From NCBI RefSeq assembly GCF_016213215.1, contig NZ_JACRAW010000163.1:62001-126000 (forward strand): a stretch of 64,000 nucleotides of DNA, written 5' to 3'. Positions 36,485 through 46,185 of the stretch are shown here, piece by piece (positions within the stretch are counted from its first letter, which is position 1; each line of letters begins with the position of its first letter). The position numbers and the translations under genes were made by a program. The notes beneath the pieces are model-generated. The model worked only from the letters and a program-made list of their open reading frames with translations, did no database searches and was not told where the DNA came from. The DNA comes from Bradyrhizobium sp. (GTDB lineage Bacteria; Pseudomonadota; Alphaproteobacteria; Rhizobiales; Xanthobacteraceae).

Positions 36485-37444
36485 TCAGGCGATCCGTCGC
36501 GGCGGTTCGCCCTTGAACCAGGCATCGATGGCCTCGACCATCTGGCCGTAATGCGCGCGCAGGCCGTCCTGCGTGGCGTAGCCGAGATGCGGGGTCAGCA
36601 CCATGTTGTCGAGCTTGCGGAAGGGATGATCCATCGGCAGCGGCTCGAGCGCGAACACGTCGAGCGCAGCGCCCGCGATCTTCTTCTGCCGCAGGGTTTC
36701 CAGCAGCGCCGCTTCGTCGACAATGGGACCGCGCGCGGTATTGACGAGATAGGACGTTGGCTTCATCCGCGCGAGGTCGTCGGGTCCGACCAGCCCGCGC
36801 GAGCGCTGGCTCAGCACCACATGGATGGTGACGATGTCCGCGGTCGAAAACAGCTCTTGCTTGTCCGCGTAGGCAACGCCGACCTCCTTGCACTTATCCG
36901 GCGTCAGGTTCGGGCTCCAGGCGATGACATTCATGCCGAAGGCCTGCGCAAGCCCCGCGACCTTGCTGCCGAGCTTGCCCAGCCCGATCACCCCCAGCGT
37001 GCAGCCCTCGATCTCGATGCCGGCAAAGGTCTGCCAGGCCTCGCCGGCGTGCATGCGGGCGTTCTCACGGCCAATGCCGCGCGTCAGTTCCAGGATCAGG
37101 CCCATGGTCAGAGCCGCGGTGGGGTCGCGGCTATATTGGGTCCCGCACACGATGACGTTGCGGTCCTTGGCCGTTTCCATGTCGATGGCGGCGTTGCGCA
37201 TGCCCGAGGTGAGGAGGAGCTTCAGCCTGGGCAGCGCCGCAAACAGGCTGCGCGGAAACGCCGTGCGTTCCCGCATCGCACACACGATCTCGAAATCCTT
37301 CAGTGCACTCGCCGCCGCGTCCTCGGAAGCGAACGGATGGCTGAACACGGTGACATCGACGCGGTCGGAGATTTTCGACCAGTCGGCGGCCGCAAGCGCC
37401 AGGTTGAAATAGTCGTCAAGAATTGCACAGCGCAACTGCGTCAT
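36485..37444 (-). CDS. D-2-hydroxyacid dehydrogenase family protein
   Basis: A 319-aa NAD-dependent enzyme of the 2-hydroxyacid dehydrogenase family. The NAD-binding motif is LGVIGLGKLGSKVAG, the catalytic Arg lies in VNTARGPIVDE, and the catalytic His in LTPHLGYAT. The family reduces 2-keto acids or oxidises D-2-hydroxy acids; it resembles the SerA-like group without an ACT domain, so phosphoglycerate is not assured. The ATG at 37444 fits a normal N-terminus (MTQLRCAILDDYFNLAL). Confidence 0.88.
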   Translation of the reverse strand: MTQLRCAILDDYFNLALAAADWSKISDRVDVTVFSHPFASEDAAASALKDFEIVCAMRERTAFPRSLFAALPRLKLLLTSGMRNAAIDMETAKDRNVIVCGTQYSRDPTAALTMGLILELTRGIGRENARMHAGEAWQTFAGIEIEGCTLGVIGLGKLGSKVAGLAQAFGMNVIAWSPNLTPDKCKEVGVAYADKQELFSTADIVTIHVVLSQRSRGLVGPDDLARMKPTSYLVNTARGPIVDEAALLETLRQKKIAGAALDVFALEPLPMDHPFRKLDNMVLTPHLGYATQDGLRAHYGQMVEAIDAWFKGEPPRRIA

Positions 37445-37575
37445 CGAAAGACCCGCTCATAACCAGAAATGGCGGCACAAGCCGGTGCGCCGCAGGGGAA
37501 CGTTGCGCGCAAGAGCATGCCGGCGCAAGCGGTCCTTCGTTGCAATACTGCGTTCCGGGCCGAAAGGTGCCTGGA

Positions 37576-37797
37576 CTAGAGGTCGCGTGATTTCAGCCGG
37601 AAAGACTCCTCCGCGCCGTACTTGGCGCGCCAGGCGGGGCCGGGTCCGCGCATGTAATGGAGCTCCGGCCGGTAGGGGTGGAAGGCCGTGGTGAAGAACC
37701 GGGACCAGAATCCCTTGAATCCGCTCGATGGCCGGGCGCGGCTACCGCGATTTCGTGCTCCGGCCGAAGGCAGGGATGTCGTGTTGGTCGCTGCCAT
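37576..37797 (-). CDS. Hypothetical small basic protein
   Basis: A 73-aa Arg/Phe-rich reading frame starting at ATG 37797 with core GFKGFWSRFFTTAFHPYRPELHY (split: GFKGFWSRFF, TTAFHPYRPELHY). The aromatic-rich centre is more protein-like than the overlapping plus-strand frames, which are Arg/Ala-rich shadows. No signal peptide or domain is recognised and the Shine-Dalgarno is weak. It may be a real small orphan gene. Confidence 0.45.
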   Translation of the reverse strand: MAATNTTSLPSAGARNRGSRARPSSGFKGFWSRFFTTAFHPYRPELHYMRGPGPAWRAKYGAEESFRLKSRDL

Positions 37798-38037
37798 AAC
37801 ACTGCCTCGCTGTTCTGGCCGGCGGCCCTGGGCCGCGGCGGCGGCGCTTCTTCCAGCGCCGGGGCGAGATTTGGACGGATCAATTAAAAGTTGGTTTCAA
37901 TTTTCACGTTTCGACGCCGGTATGGTGTCCATCCCGTATTCATCCGTGGTGAAGAAACGGAAAACATTGCCCTTTGAGGTCGGGATCGCTACATCGGCGG
38001 CAGCAAATTTCCTCAAATCCAAGGCTTCAGGGGACCG

Positions 38038-39690
<1,653 letters not shown>

Positions 39691-39906
39691 GAGCCGGAGC
39701 GGGCCGGGTCCAGGCGGCATCGCGCTGGATGCCTTTGAATGAAAGCCGGCCCGCAAGCGTTCCGCCTTCGTGGAACGCCGGAGCAGGGCACCTCTTCTGG
39801 GCCTGGGCCGGCAGCTGCGGCCACTTGTCGCTTCGCTACGCGGCGGGATTGCATAGATAGACAGGGTCCGTCCCGCCTCGAATCCCCTTCCAGCAAAAGA
39901 TCGCGA

Positions 39907-40491
39907 ATGTCTCTTGACCAGAAAACGCCGCTTCCGTCGAAGGCGGTGTCGTTGCGCCCGGTTCCGATGCTGATCTTCGGATCCCGCTGGCTTCAGCTGC
40001 CGCTTTACGTCGGTCTCATCGTCGCCCAGGGCGTCTACGTCGTACTCTTCCTGAAGGAGCTCTGGCACCTGTTCGCGCATGCGTTCGATTTCAGCGAGCA
40101 GCAGATCATGCTCGCGGTCCTCGGCTTGATCGACGTCGTGATGATCTCGAACCTCCTGGTGATGGTCATCGTCGGCGGTTACGAGACCTTCGTGTCGCGG
40201 CTCAATTTGCAGGGGCATCCCGACGAGCCGGAATGGCTCAGCCACGTCAACGCCAGCGTCCTCAAGATCAAGCTGGCGATGGCCATTATCGGCATCTCCT
40301 CGATCCATCTGCTGCGCACCTTCATTGAGGCCGGCGCATTGACGTCCGCAAAGACCGCGTACACCGAGACCGGCGTGATGTGGCAGACGATCATCCATGC
40401 CGTGTTCATCCTTTCGGCGATCGGCATCGCGCTCGTCGACAAACTATCCTACGCTTCTATCGAGGCTTCGAAGCAGCAGAGCCAGCATTGA
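39907..40491 (+). CDS. UPF0114 family membrane protein (YqhA-like)
   Basis: A 194-aa inner-membrane protein with about four transmembrane segments (LPLYVGLIVAQGVYVVLFL, IMLAVLGLIDVVMISNLLVM, IKLAMAIIGISSIHLLRTF, IIHAVFILSAIGIALVD). The pattern GGYETFVSRL is diagnostic of the UPF0114 family, whose function is unknown. ATG 39907 is chosen because the frame upstream codes only for a low-complexity leader. It follows ettA by 216 bp on the same strand. Confidence 0.85.
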   Translation: MSLDQKTPLPSKAVSLRPVPMLIFGSRWLQLPLYVGLIVAQGVYVVLFLKELWHLFAHAFDFSEQQIMLAVLGLIDVVMISNLLVMVIVGGYETFVSRLNLQGHPDEPEWLSHVNASVLKIKLAMAIIGISSIHLLRTFIEAGALTSAKTAYTETGVMWQTIIHAVFILSAIGIALVDKLSYASIEASKQQSQH

Positions 40492-40569
40492 ACGGGATGC
40501 GCGCCGCGGCCTGTTTATGACCGGCTGCGGCCGTGGTAATCGTATCGTCATGGCAGGGAACGGAATCGC

Positions 40570-41814
40570 GTGAACAGGCTGTCCAAGGTCCGCACGCTGT
40601 GCGTCGCCGCTGTTCTGCTTGCGGTCTCCGCGCAGCAGGCGCCGACAAGGGCAGCCGACGCCGCCTTCACGCAGTTCATCGCCTCGCTGTGGCCTGAGGC
40701 GCAGGCGGCCGGCGTCTCGCGCGCGACGTTCGATGAACAGACGCGCGGGCTCGATCCCGATTACAAGCTGCCCGACCTGATCCTGCCGGGACGACCTGCG
40801 ACCGGCGCGCCGGCGCAGGCCGAGTTCGTGCAGGTACCCGCCGATTACCTCAAGGAAGCGAGCATCGCGCGTCTTGCGGCCGAGGGACAGCGGCTGTGGC
40901 AGAAATACCGCCCCGCGCTTTCCGAGATCGAGGCGAATTCTGGCGTCCCTGCGACCGTCGTGCTCGCGATCTGGGGCCGCGAAACCGATTACGGCCGCTA
41001 CGCCTTGCCGCATGACGCGCTGCGTGTGCTGGCGACGCAGGCTTATGTCGGGCGGCGTAAGGACCAGTATCGCAACGAGTTCATCCTTGCGCTGAAGATC
41101 CTCGGCGATGGCGCGGTGAGCCGCAAGGACTTGCGCTCGTCGTGGGCCGGCGCCACCGGGCTCACGCAGTTCCTGCCGTCGGAATATTACAAGCACGGCG
41201 TCGACTTCGACGGTGATGGTCGCGTCGACATCTGGCATTCGGCGCCGGACGCGCTGGCGTCCGCCGCGCAGCAGCTCGTCAACAAGGGTTGGCAACGCGG
41301 CCTGCGCTGGGCCTATGAGGTGCGCGCGCCGGGCAACATCGATTGCACGACGGGCGTGCCGGAAGTGACCAAGCCAATCGGTCAATGGTTGCGTGAGGGC
41401 TTTGCGCCGGTGCGGGGGCAGAGGTTGAGTGCCGCGGAGCAGGCCCAGCCGGCATCGCTGTTGCAGCCGGAAGGCATTTATGGGCCGTCCTTCCTGACGA
41501 CCAGGAACTACTTCGTCATCAAGGAGTACAACTTCTCCGATCTCTACGTGCTGTTCGTCGGCCATGTCAGCGACCGCATGACGAGCCCGGCGCCATTCGC
41601 GACGCCGTGGTCGGCATCCAGGCAATTGCGCACGGCAGACGTCGAGACCATGCAGCTGGGCCTTGCCCGCGCCGGACTCTACAAGGACAAGATCGACGGC
41701 AAGGCGGGAATGCAGACGCGCGCGGCGCTCGGCGCCTACCAGAAGGCTGCCGGATTGAAGGTCGATTGCTGGCCAAGCGAGCAAGTCCTGCGCTCGATCC
41801 AGGCGGCGCGGTAA
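40570..41814 (+). CDS. Lytic murein transglycosylase (MltB-type) with peptidoglycan-binding domain
   Basis: A 414-aa secreted enzyme that cleaves glycan strands to anhydromuropeptides. After a signal peptide (to about residue 30) the SLT-like MltB domain shows the catalytic Glu138 in WGRETDYG and the downstream ATGLTQFLPSEYY. The C-terminal 60 residues form a PG_binding_1 domain (VETMQLGLARAGLYKDKIDG). The start is GTG 40570. The lack of a lipobox Cys suggests a soluble periplasmic form. It converges on the small secreted-protein gene at 41893. Confidence 0.9.
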   Translation: MNRLSKVRTLCVAAVLLAVSAQQAPTRAADAAFTQFIASLWPEAQAAGVSRATFDEQTRGLDPDYKLPDLILPGRPATGAPAQAEFVQVPADYLKEASIARLAAEGQRLWQKYRPALSEIEANSGVPATVVLAIWGRETDYGRYALPHDALRVLATQAYVGRRKDQYRNEFILALKILGDGAVSRKDLRSSWAGATGLTQFLPSEYYKHGVDFDGDGRVDIWHSAPDALASAAQQLVNKGWQRGLRWAYEVRAPGNIDCTTGVPEVTKPIGQWLREGFAPVRGQRLSAAEQAQPASLLQPEGIYGPSFLTTRNYFVIKEYNFSDLYVLFVGHVSDRMTSPAPFATPWSASRQLRTADVETMQLGLARAGLYKDKIDGKAGMQTRAALGAYQKAAGLKVDCWPSEQVLRSIQAAR

Positions 41815-41825
41815 CTGGAGAGCAA

Positions 41826-41858
41826 ATGAAAAGCCCGGCCGAGCGTTTCGGCCGGGCT
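41826..41858 (-). terminator. Intrinsic terminator between convergent genes
   Basis: A perfect 11-bp stem (AGCCCGGCCGA with TCGGCCGGGCT). Read on the minus strand it is followed by TTTTCATTT, so it best ends the minus-strand gene 41893-42171. The same stem may also stop the lytic transglycosylase transcript. Confidence 0.8.
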
Positions 41859-41892
41859 GCAATCAATGCGCCTGACGAGGCGGCAGGCCAGC

Positions 41893-42171
41893 TCAGTAGC
41901 AGACCCGCACGGGCCGGACCACCCAGCCGTATCCGTCCCAATAGCGCTGGCGCTGCCAGTAGCAGGGCGGGGGCGGCGGGGGTTCTGCGACATAGACCGG
42001 GCCGCCATAGGCCGGACGGCTGGCGGCGATGGCGCCGCCGACGATTGCGCCGCCGATCAATCCGGCGGCAATGCCGGCGCCGACGTTGTCGGCCTTGGCC
42101 TGCGGTGCGACGGTCACCAACGAACCGGCAATCGTTGCGACCGTGAGCACGGCAGCAATTGTCTTCTTCAT
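41893..42171 (-). CDS. Secreted Gly-zipper/Trp-rich small protein (copy 1)
   Basis: A 92-aa protein with a signal peptide (cleavage near QAKA), a glycine-zipper-like stretch (AGIAAGLIGGAIVGGAIAA), a Pro-rich linker and a C-terminal motif WQRQRYWDGYGWVVRPVRVCY. The C-terminal motif is shared with the protein encoded at 42384. AGGAGAG precedes the ATG. It is likely periplasmic or outer-membrane associated; no function is known. Confidence 0.8.
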   Translation of the reverse strand: MKKTIAAVLTVATIAGSLVTVAPQAKADNVGAGIAAGLIGGAIVGGAIAASRPAYGGPVYVAEPPPPPPCYWQRQRYWDGYGWVVRPVRVCY

Positions 42172-42347
42172 TTCTCTGGCTCTCCTGGAGATGGCGCCTC
42201 TCAGAAGCGCCGGGTTAGAAGATCACTCACACGCTGTTGGATTGGCCGCCCCTCAAGGAAGCGCGCAAATGGTCAATCCAAGGTAAACGCCAGCCGGAAG
42301 TGCCGGGAAAAAGCGGTCTTTTTCGGGCCATTTTCCGGGCAACGTAC

Positions 42348-42366
42348 GGAAAACAGGCTGTTTTCC
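42348..42366 (-). terminator. Hairpin downstream of the copy-2 secreted protein gene
   Basis: A GGAAAACAG/CTGTTTTCC dyad sits 18 bases beyond the stop of the gene at 42384. A second hairpin (GAAAAAG/CTTTTTC) lies further on at about 42311-42334. No clear U-tract is present, so termination is tentative. Confidence 0.4.
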
Positions 42367-42383
42367 AACGCGAAATCAGTGCC

Positions 42384-42707
42384 TCAGCCGCAAACCCGCA
42401 CCCGGCGCACACGCCAGCCATAACCGTCCCAGAAGCGCTGCCTCTGCCATACGCAGCCGCCGTAATAACCGGGGTCGTAGTAGCCGTAGCCGGCGGCGGG
42501 ATAGCTGGGTCCGTAATAGTACCCCGCCCCATAGCCCGGCCCATAATGATAGGGAGAGGCGAGGGCACCCCCGATGATGGCGCCGCCGATGATGCCGGCC
42601 GCCACGCCTGCTGCGACGCGTCCGCCCCGCGCATGGGCTGCCGGGGCCGCCAACGCCGATGCCGCGATCACCGCCACTGCGGCGAGTGCCAAGAATGACT
42701 TCCTCAT
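42384..42707 (-). CDS. Secreted Gly-zipper/Tyr-rich small protein (copy 2)
   Basis: A 107-aa paralogue of the 92-aa protein encoded just downstream: signal peptide (to AHA), glycine zipper (AGVAAGIIGGAIIGGAL), a Tyr/Gly/Pro-rich low-complexity middle and the C-terminal WQRQRFWDGYGWRVRRVRVCG. The shared ends and opposite middle regions suggest tandem duplication with fast divergence of the linker. AAGGTAAAGG precedes the ATG. Confidence 0.8.
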   Translation of the reverse strand: MRKSFLALAAVAVIAASALAAPAAHARGGRVAAGVAAGIIGGAIIGGALASPYHYGPGYGAGYYYGPSYPAAGYGYYDPGYYGGCVWQRQRFWDGYGWRVRRVRVCG

Positions 42708-42886
42708 GGGCCTTTACCTTTCGACCTGTCCGTGGCGGGGTTGCCTAAGCAACAGGGTTCCACACTTCACTTGAACGATCAATGAACGGAACCGCCACAT
42801 TTGGCGACGAATGCAGGTCTTGGGCGGTGGTGCGGCATTTTGGCAAGTCCTGACGGTAGGAAATAGCCGCCGGCAAGGATCGGATC

Positions 42887-43237
42887 ATGGCCAGCGCGCT
42901 GACCAACTTTGCCGTTGCCGTCGCGATCACGGCCGCGATCTGCTACGTCCTGATGACGCGGGCGGAGAACCGGAGGCGGCGCAGGCGTATCGACACCGCG
43001 GGCGGCGACAGCGGCGGCACCTACTCCGGCAGCGATGACGGCTTTGTCCTCTCGAACTGGTTTTCGCGCAGTCATTCCACGAGCCATTCCGCGCTCGACA
43101 GTTCAGGTAATCCGATTGATGAAGGCTCGAGCGCTGCCGGTGAAGGCGGTGGCACTGGCAGCGACAGCGGCGGTGATGGAGGCGGAGGCGGCGATGGTGG
43201 TGGCGGAGGCGGCGACGGTGGCGGCGGCGGCGACTGA
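42887..43237 (+). CDS. Membrane-anchored Gly/Asp-rich protein
   Basis: A 116-aa protein with one N-terminal helix (ALTNFAVAVAITAAICYVLM), an Arg cluster (RRRRRR) and a C-terminal low-complexity tail of GGDGGGGG repeats. The tail is encoded by GGC/GGT-rich repeats prone to slippage. AAGGATC is close to the ATG. Function unknown. Confidence 0.6.
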   Translation: MASALTNFAVAVAITAAICYVLMTRAENRRRRRRIDTAGGDSGGTYSGSDDGFVLSNWFSRSHSTSHSALDSSGNPIDEGSSAAGEGGGTGSDSGGDGGGGGDGGGGGGDGGGGGD

Positions 43238-43312
43238 GTCCCCGCGTGCGTTCAGAGATTGATCCAGCGCAACCACGCTTCCTGGATTAATCCTATCGTC
43301 AATGTCGGATCA

Positions 43313-43331
43313 GTTTGGAATTGCTTGAAAC
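43313..43331 (+). promoter_or_regulatory. ICE/Irr-box-like dyad upstream of bfd
   Basis: The imperfect dyad GTTTGGAATTGCTTGAAAC lies 77 bases before the bfd start. It resembles the iron control element (TTTAGAA-like half-sites) bound by Irr in Bradyrhizobium. Irr would repress bfd when iron is low. The match is weaker than the one before bfr. Confidence 0.45.
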
Positions 43332-43407
43332 AGCGGCATTTCCTTTTGCATCCAGCTGCGCTCTCAAATATCGAATGGTGTGCATCAGCGAAGGGCCGCC
43401 TCGTTCC

Positions 43408-43680
43408 ATGATCGTCTGTTCCTGCAACGTCATCAGCGACCATGATATCAAAGCCGCCGTCGCCGGTTCCGACGATCCCCTCCGTCATGCCAAACATGTC
43501 TACGGCTGCCTTGGCCGTAACGTCGAATGCGGCCGCTGCGCCCGCAACATCAAGGCCATCATCAACGAGACGCTTGGTGATTGTGCCGATGCCTGCCAGG
43601 CGGGATGCCGGCACAGCCGGAACCGGGCGGACACTCCGCTTGAGGATGAAGAGGCCGAGTTCGCGCTGGCTGCCTGCTAA
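43408..43680 (+). CDS. bfd: Bacterioferritin-associated ferredoxin
   Basis: A 90-aa [2Fe-2S] protein of the BFD/NifU-N-like type. The N-terminal C4-x-C6 (MIVCSCN) and the later C41-x2-C44 (VECGRCARNIKAII) are the cluster ligands; Cys34 is extra. Bfd gives electrons to bacterioferritin haem to release stored iron. ATG 43408 is chosen since family members begin MIVCxCN. The bfr gene follows 131 bp downstream on the same strand, each with its own ICE-like box. Confidence 0.92.
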   Translation: MIVCSCNVISDHDIKAAVAGSDDPLRHAKHVYGCLGRNVECGRCARNIKAIINETLGDCADACQAGCRHSRNRADTPLEDEEAEFALAAC

Positions 43681-43749
43681 ACATCGTCGCACTGGGCAAG
43701 CTTGACCGCTCCCTTTCTGGGGGGAACACTTGCATCGGCATCGGATTTT

Positions 43750-43767
43750 CTTGGAAGCATTCTAAAC
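43750..43767 (+). promoter_or_regulatory. ICE/Irr-box-like dyad upstream of bfr
   Basis: The dyad CTTGGAAGCATTCTAAAC is a good match to Irr-binding iron control elements (TTnGAAnnnTTCTAAA arrangement). It lies 44 bases before the bfr start, where it would overlap the promoter and allow Irr repression under iron limitation. Confidence 0.65.
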
Positions 43768-43811
43768 CGAAATTTGGCAGCCGCCACGGCTCAAGCTATC
43801 GGGAGAGCATC

Positions 43812-44300
43812 ATGCAGGGCGACCCGAAGGTCATCGAATATCTCAACAAGGGTCTCCGTCACGAGCTCACAGCGATCAATCAGTACTGGCTGCACTATCG
43901 GTTCCTGCAGAACTGGGGTCTTCTGGAGATGGCCAAGGTCTGGCGCAAGGAATCCATCGAGGAGATGGAACATGCCGACCGCATCACTGATCGCATCATT
44001 TTTCTCGATGGGTTCCCCAATATGCAGGTGCTCGATCCCTTGCGCATCGGGCAGAACGTGAAGGAGGTCATCGAATGCGATCTGGCCGCCGAGATGAGCG
44101 CGCGGGCGCTCTATCAGGAGGCGGCGACGCATTGTCATGCCGTGCAGGACTATGTCTCGCGCGACCTGTTCGAGAAGCTGATGAAGGACGAGGAGCATCA
44201 CATCGATTTCCTCGAAACGCAGCTCGATTTGATCGGGCGTATCGGCCTTGAGCTCTATACCCAGAGCCACGTCGGCGGACTGGAGAGCGAGGGGAGCTAG
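43812..44300 (+). CDS. bfr: Bacterioferritin
   Basis: A 162-aa haem-containing ferritin forming 24-mer iron stores. All ferroxidase-centre residues are in canonical positions: Glu18, Glu51, His54, Glu94, Glu127, His130, and the haem ligand is Met52 (EEMEHADR). The start MQGDPKVIEYLNKGLRHELTAINQYW matches the family. It works with Bfd encoded upstream. Confidence 0.96.
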   Translation: MQGDPKVIEYLNKGLRHELTAINQYWLHYRFLQNWGLLEMAKVWRKESIEEMEHADRITDRIIFLDGFPNMQVLDPLRIGQNVKEVIECDLAAEMSARALYQEAATHCHAVQDYVSRDLFEKLMKDEEHHIDFLETQLDLIGRIGLELYTQSHVGGLESEGS

Positions 44301-44531
44301 CCGCACCGGCCCCCGGGCCGAGCCTTGGCGATCGCGCGCGCTGGGCTTGGAGTGGCGGCCAGGCCGGAAGCGCGAACCTTGGTCGTCGCATTTCTCCGAA
44401 TTTGAATGCTTCGACCCGATCGTGCCGTGGCCGGCTACCCGGAACCTGCGTTGCCGCGCGATCGGATCGGCAAGTTCGATGCACGCTTCTGTCGTGTGGC
44501 TGGGCGGCCTGGGGCGAAGTCTATCACGGGC

Positions 44532-45161
44532 TTATCTTGCGGTCAGCAATTTGCCCAGCAAGGTGTAGTTGGCCTTCGGTCCCTGCATCACCAGCGTCCA
44601 GTGCGAAAAATCGATGCCGCTCGTGCAGCCATTGCCGCTGCCCTGCAGGACCAGCGTGAGGACTTGCCGCGGCGCGATGCCCGGCTGGAATATTCCGCTT
44701 CCGGAAGCAGGCGCGGAGAGCTTCCATTCCTTGTAGAGCGTGGGGCCCTGACCGGCGTCGGGGGGGCGGTCGCGTGGATCAACTTCGAACACCGAGATTG
44801 CATTCGGGCGGACCAGAGACAACGTGCCGGTGTGACCGTTACTGTCGCGAAACGAAAGCACGAGCCTGTCCCCGGACCATCCTGCCGTGAGATCATACTT
44901 CGCTGACGGCGTGGCGATGCCCTTTATTGCAGCAACGTCGGCCTCGCCGGTGAACAGCGTGGCCTTGTCGCCGAAGCGCACGCTTTCAATCTCCTGTCGC
45001 TTTGCCGCATCCAGCGCAACGGTAGCCACGTTGCGTTGTCCCTCATTGGTGCAACAGGCACAAGCGTGAGCGGATGGCGCTTGGAACAGTATGAGGAACA
45101 GCAGCATCCAGCCCGCGCCGCGACAGGCCAAATCGATCGGATAGCGCGGGCGTTGCGACAT
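44532..45161 (-). CDS. Secreted protein with CACC motif, function unknown
   Basis: A 209-aa protein with an N-terminal hydrophobic signal (MLLFLILFQAPSAHA) directly followed by CACCTNEGQR, a possible metal- or disulfide-forming Cys cluster. The rest is predicted beta-rich, with two more Gly/Cys features (GSGNGCTSGIDFSHW). Its start overlaps the stop of the DUF2188-like gene upstream by one base (TAATG), so the two are probably translated from one mRNA. Confidence 0.7.
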   Translation of the reverse strand: MSQRPRYPIDLACRGAGWMLLFLILFQAPSAHACACCTNEGQRNVATVALDAAKRQEIESVRFGDKATLFTGEADVAAIKGIATPSAKYDLTAGWSGDRLVLSFRDSNGHTGTLSLVRPNAISVFEVDPRDRPPDAGQGPTLYKEWKLSAPASGSGIFQPGIAPRQVLTLVLQGSGNGCTSGIDFSHWTLVMQGPKANYTLLGKLLTAR

Positions 45162-45406
45162 TACGCGCTGTCCTCGACATCGGTCTCCGGCCGGTCATTG
45201 CCGGCGGCGGTCTCGGTGCGCCACTTGCCATCCGGCGTTTCGTATTCGATCACCTCGGTTCGGCCCGGCACGCGCTGCTCGGCCACGGCGCGCCGGGCCG
45301 CGGCCAGCGCCGCGGCATGGGTCGCGAACGGCTCGGAAAACACGCCGTTGACGGTATAGGCCCAGCCACCGTCATGCTCGACGACCTTGTAAGTCACATG
45401 GCTCAT
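45161..45406 (-). CDS. DUF2188-like small protein
   Basis: An 81-aa cytoplasmic protein with the pattern TYKVVEHDGGWAYTVNGVFSEPF, THAAALAAARRAVAEQ and IEYETPDGKWRTE, as in the DUF2188 family of short stress-associated proteins. It is coupled to the downstream secreted-protein gene by overlapping stop and start codons. Confidence 0.75.
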   Translation of the reverse strand: MSHVTYKVVEHDGGWAYTVNGVFSEPFATHAAALAAARRAVAEQRVPGRTEVIEYETPDGKWRTETAAGNDRPETDVEDSA

Positions 45407-45549
45407 CGTGAAACTCGCTTCTGCCTTGCCGCCGAAGGGACCAACACCAATTCTATGACAGAATAGGCCACGAGGTCACTGTCGCAATTCGAAAGGCCCG
45501 GTCGTCTTCAAGGAATACGCAGCCAGCTCGTGCCGGCAGAGGAGAAACC

Positions 45550-45816
45550 ATGTGCCGCAACATCAAAACCCTGTTCAACTTCGATCCGCCCGCGACCGAG
45601 GAGGAGATCCGCGCCTCTGCCCTTCAGTTCGTGCGCAAGCTTTCCGGCTTCAACAAGCCCTCGCAGGCCAATGAAGCCGCATTCGAGCGTGCGGTGGAGG
45701 AGGTCTCGGACGCCGCGCGGCGGCTGCTGGCCTCGCTCCACACGCATGGGCCGGCGCGCGACCGGGCCGTCGAGGCGGAAAAGGCGAGGGAACGCTCGCG
45801 GCTGCGCTTTGGCTGA
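45550..45816 (+). CDS. DUF2277 family protein
   Basis: An 88-aa protein beginning MCRNIKTLFNFDPPAT, the hallmark of the DUF2277 family, and continuing with helical ALQFVRKLSGFNKPSQANE. GAGGAGA precedes the ATG. Related domains bind small ligands in the cytoplasm; function is unproven. Confidence 0.85.
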   Translation: MCRNIKTLFNFDPPATEEEIRASALQFVRKLSGFNKPSQANEAAFERAVEEVSDAARRLLASLHTHGPARDRAVEAEKARERSRLRFG

Positions 45817-45905
45817 CGCGGCTGCCGCTCTGTGACCGGGCTCACGGTGCGTTGCGTCCGCGATGGCGATAATGGCGGTCCGAGTTGAGGAACCGGAGCT
45901 GTGCC

Positions 45906-46124
45906 ATGAACAGGTCTATCATCTTGCTGAAGGCGGGCGCGATCGTCTTCACCGTTCTGTGGACCGCCTGGATGATGTGGTGGAGCGGCTCCCACGACCA
46001 TGTCAGCCTCGTCATCCTCACAATATGCGGCGCCGCCGTGGGCTATTTCTGGTATCGCGCCATGCGCTGGCAGTTCGAGCGCATGGGCATGCTCGGCAAT
46101 GACGATTCCCGCGCCGGCAACTGA
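45906..46124 (+). CDS. Small two-helix membrane protein
   Basis: A 72-aa protein with two hydrophobic segments (IVFTVLWTAWMMWW and LVILTICGAAVGYFWY) and a polar C-terminus. GGAGC lies upstream of ATG 45906, giving a cleaner start than the frame opening at 45885. Function unknown. Confidence 0.65.
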   Translation: MNRSIILLKAGAIVFTVLWTAWMMWWSGSHDHVSLVILTICGAAVGYFWYRAMRWQFERMGMLGNDDSRAGN

Positions 46125-46185
46125 GCGCTGATCCTGGCAGCTCTCGATGAACGGCCGCACGGGAAGTTCGGCAGCCTTTCGCGTC

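Noticed and set aside
43140..43237. Tandem GGC/GGT repeats considered as a CRISPR-like or satellite array
   Set aside because: They encode the Gly-rich tail of a small membrane protein and have no spacer structure.
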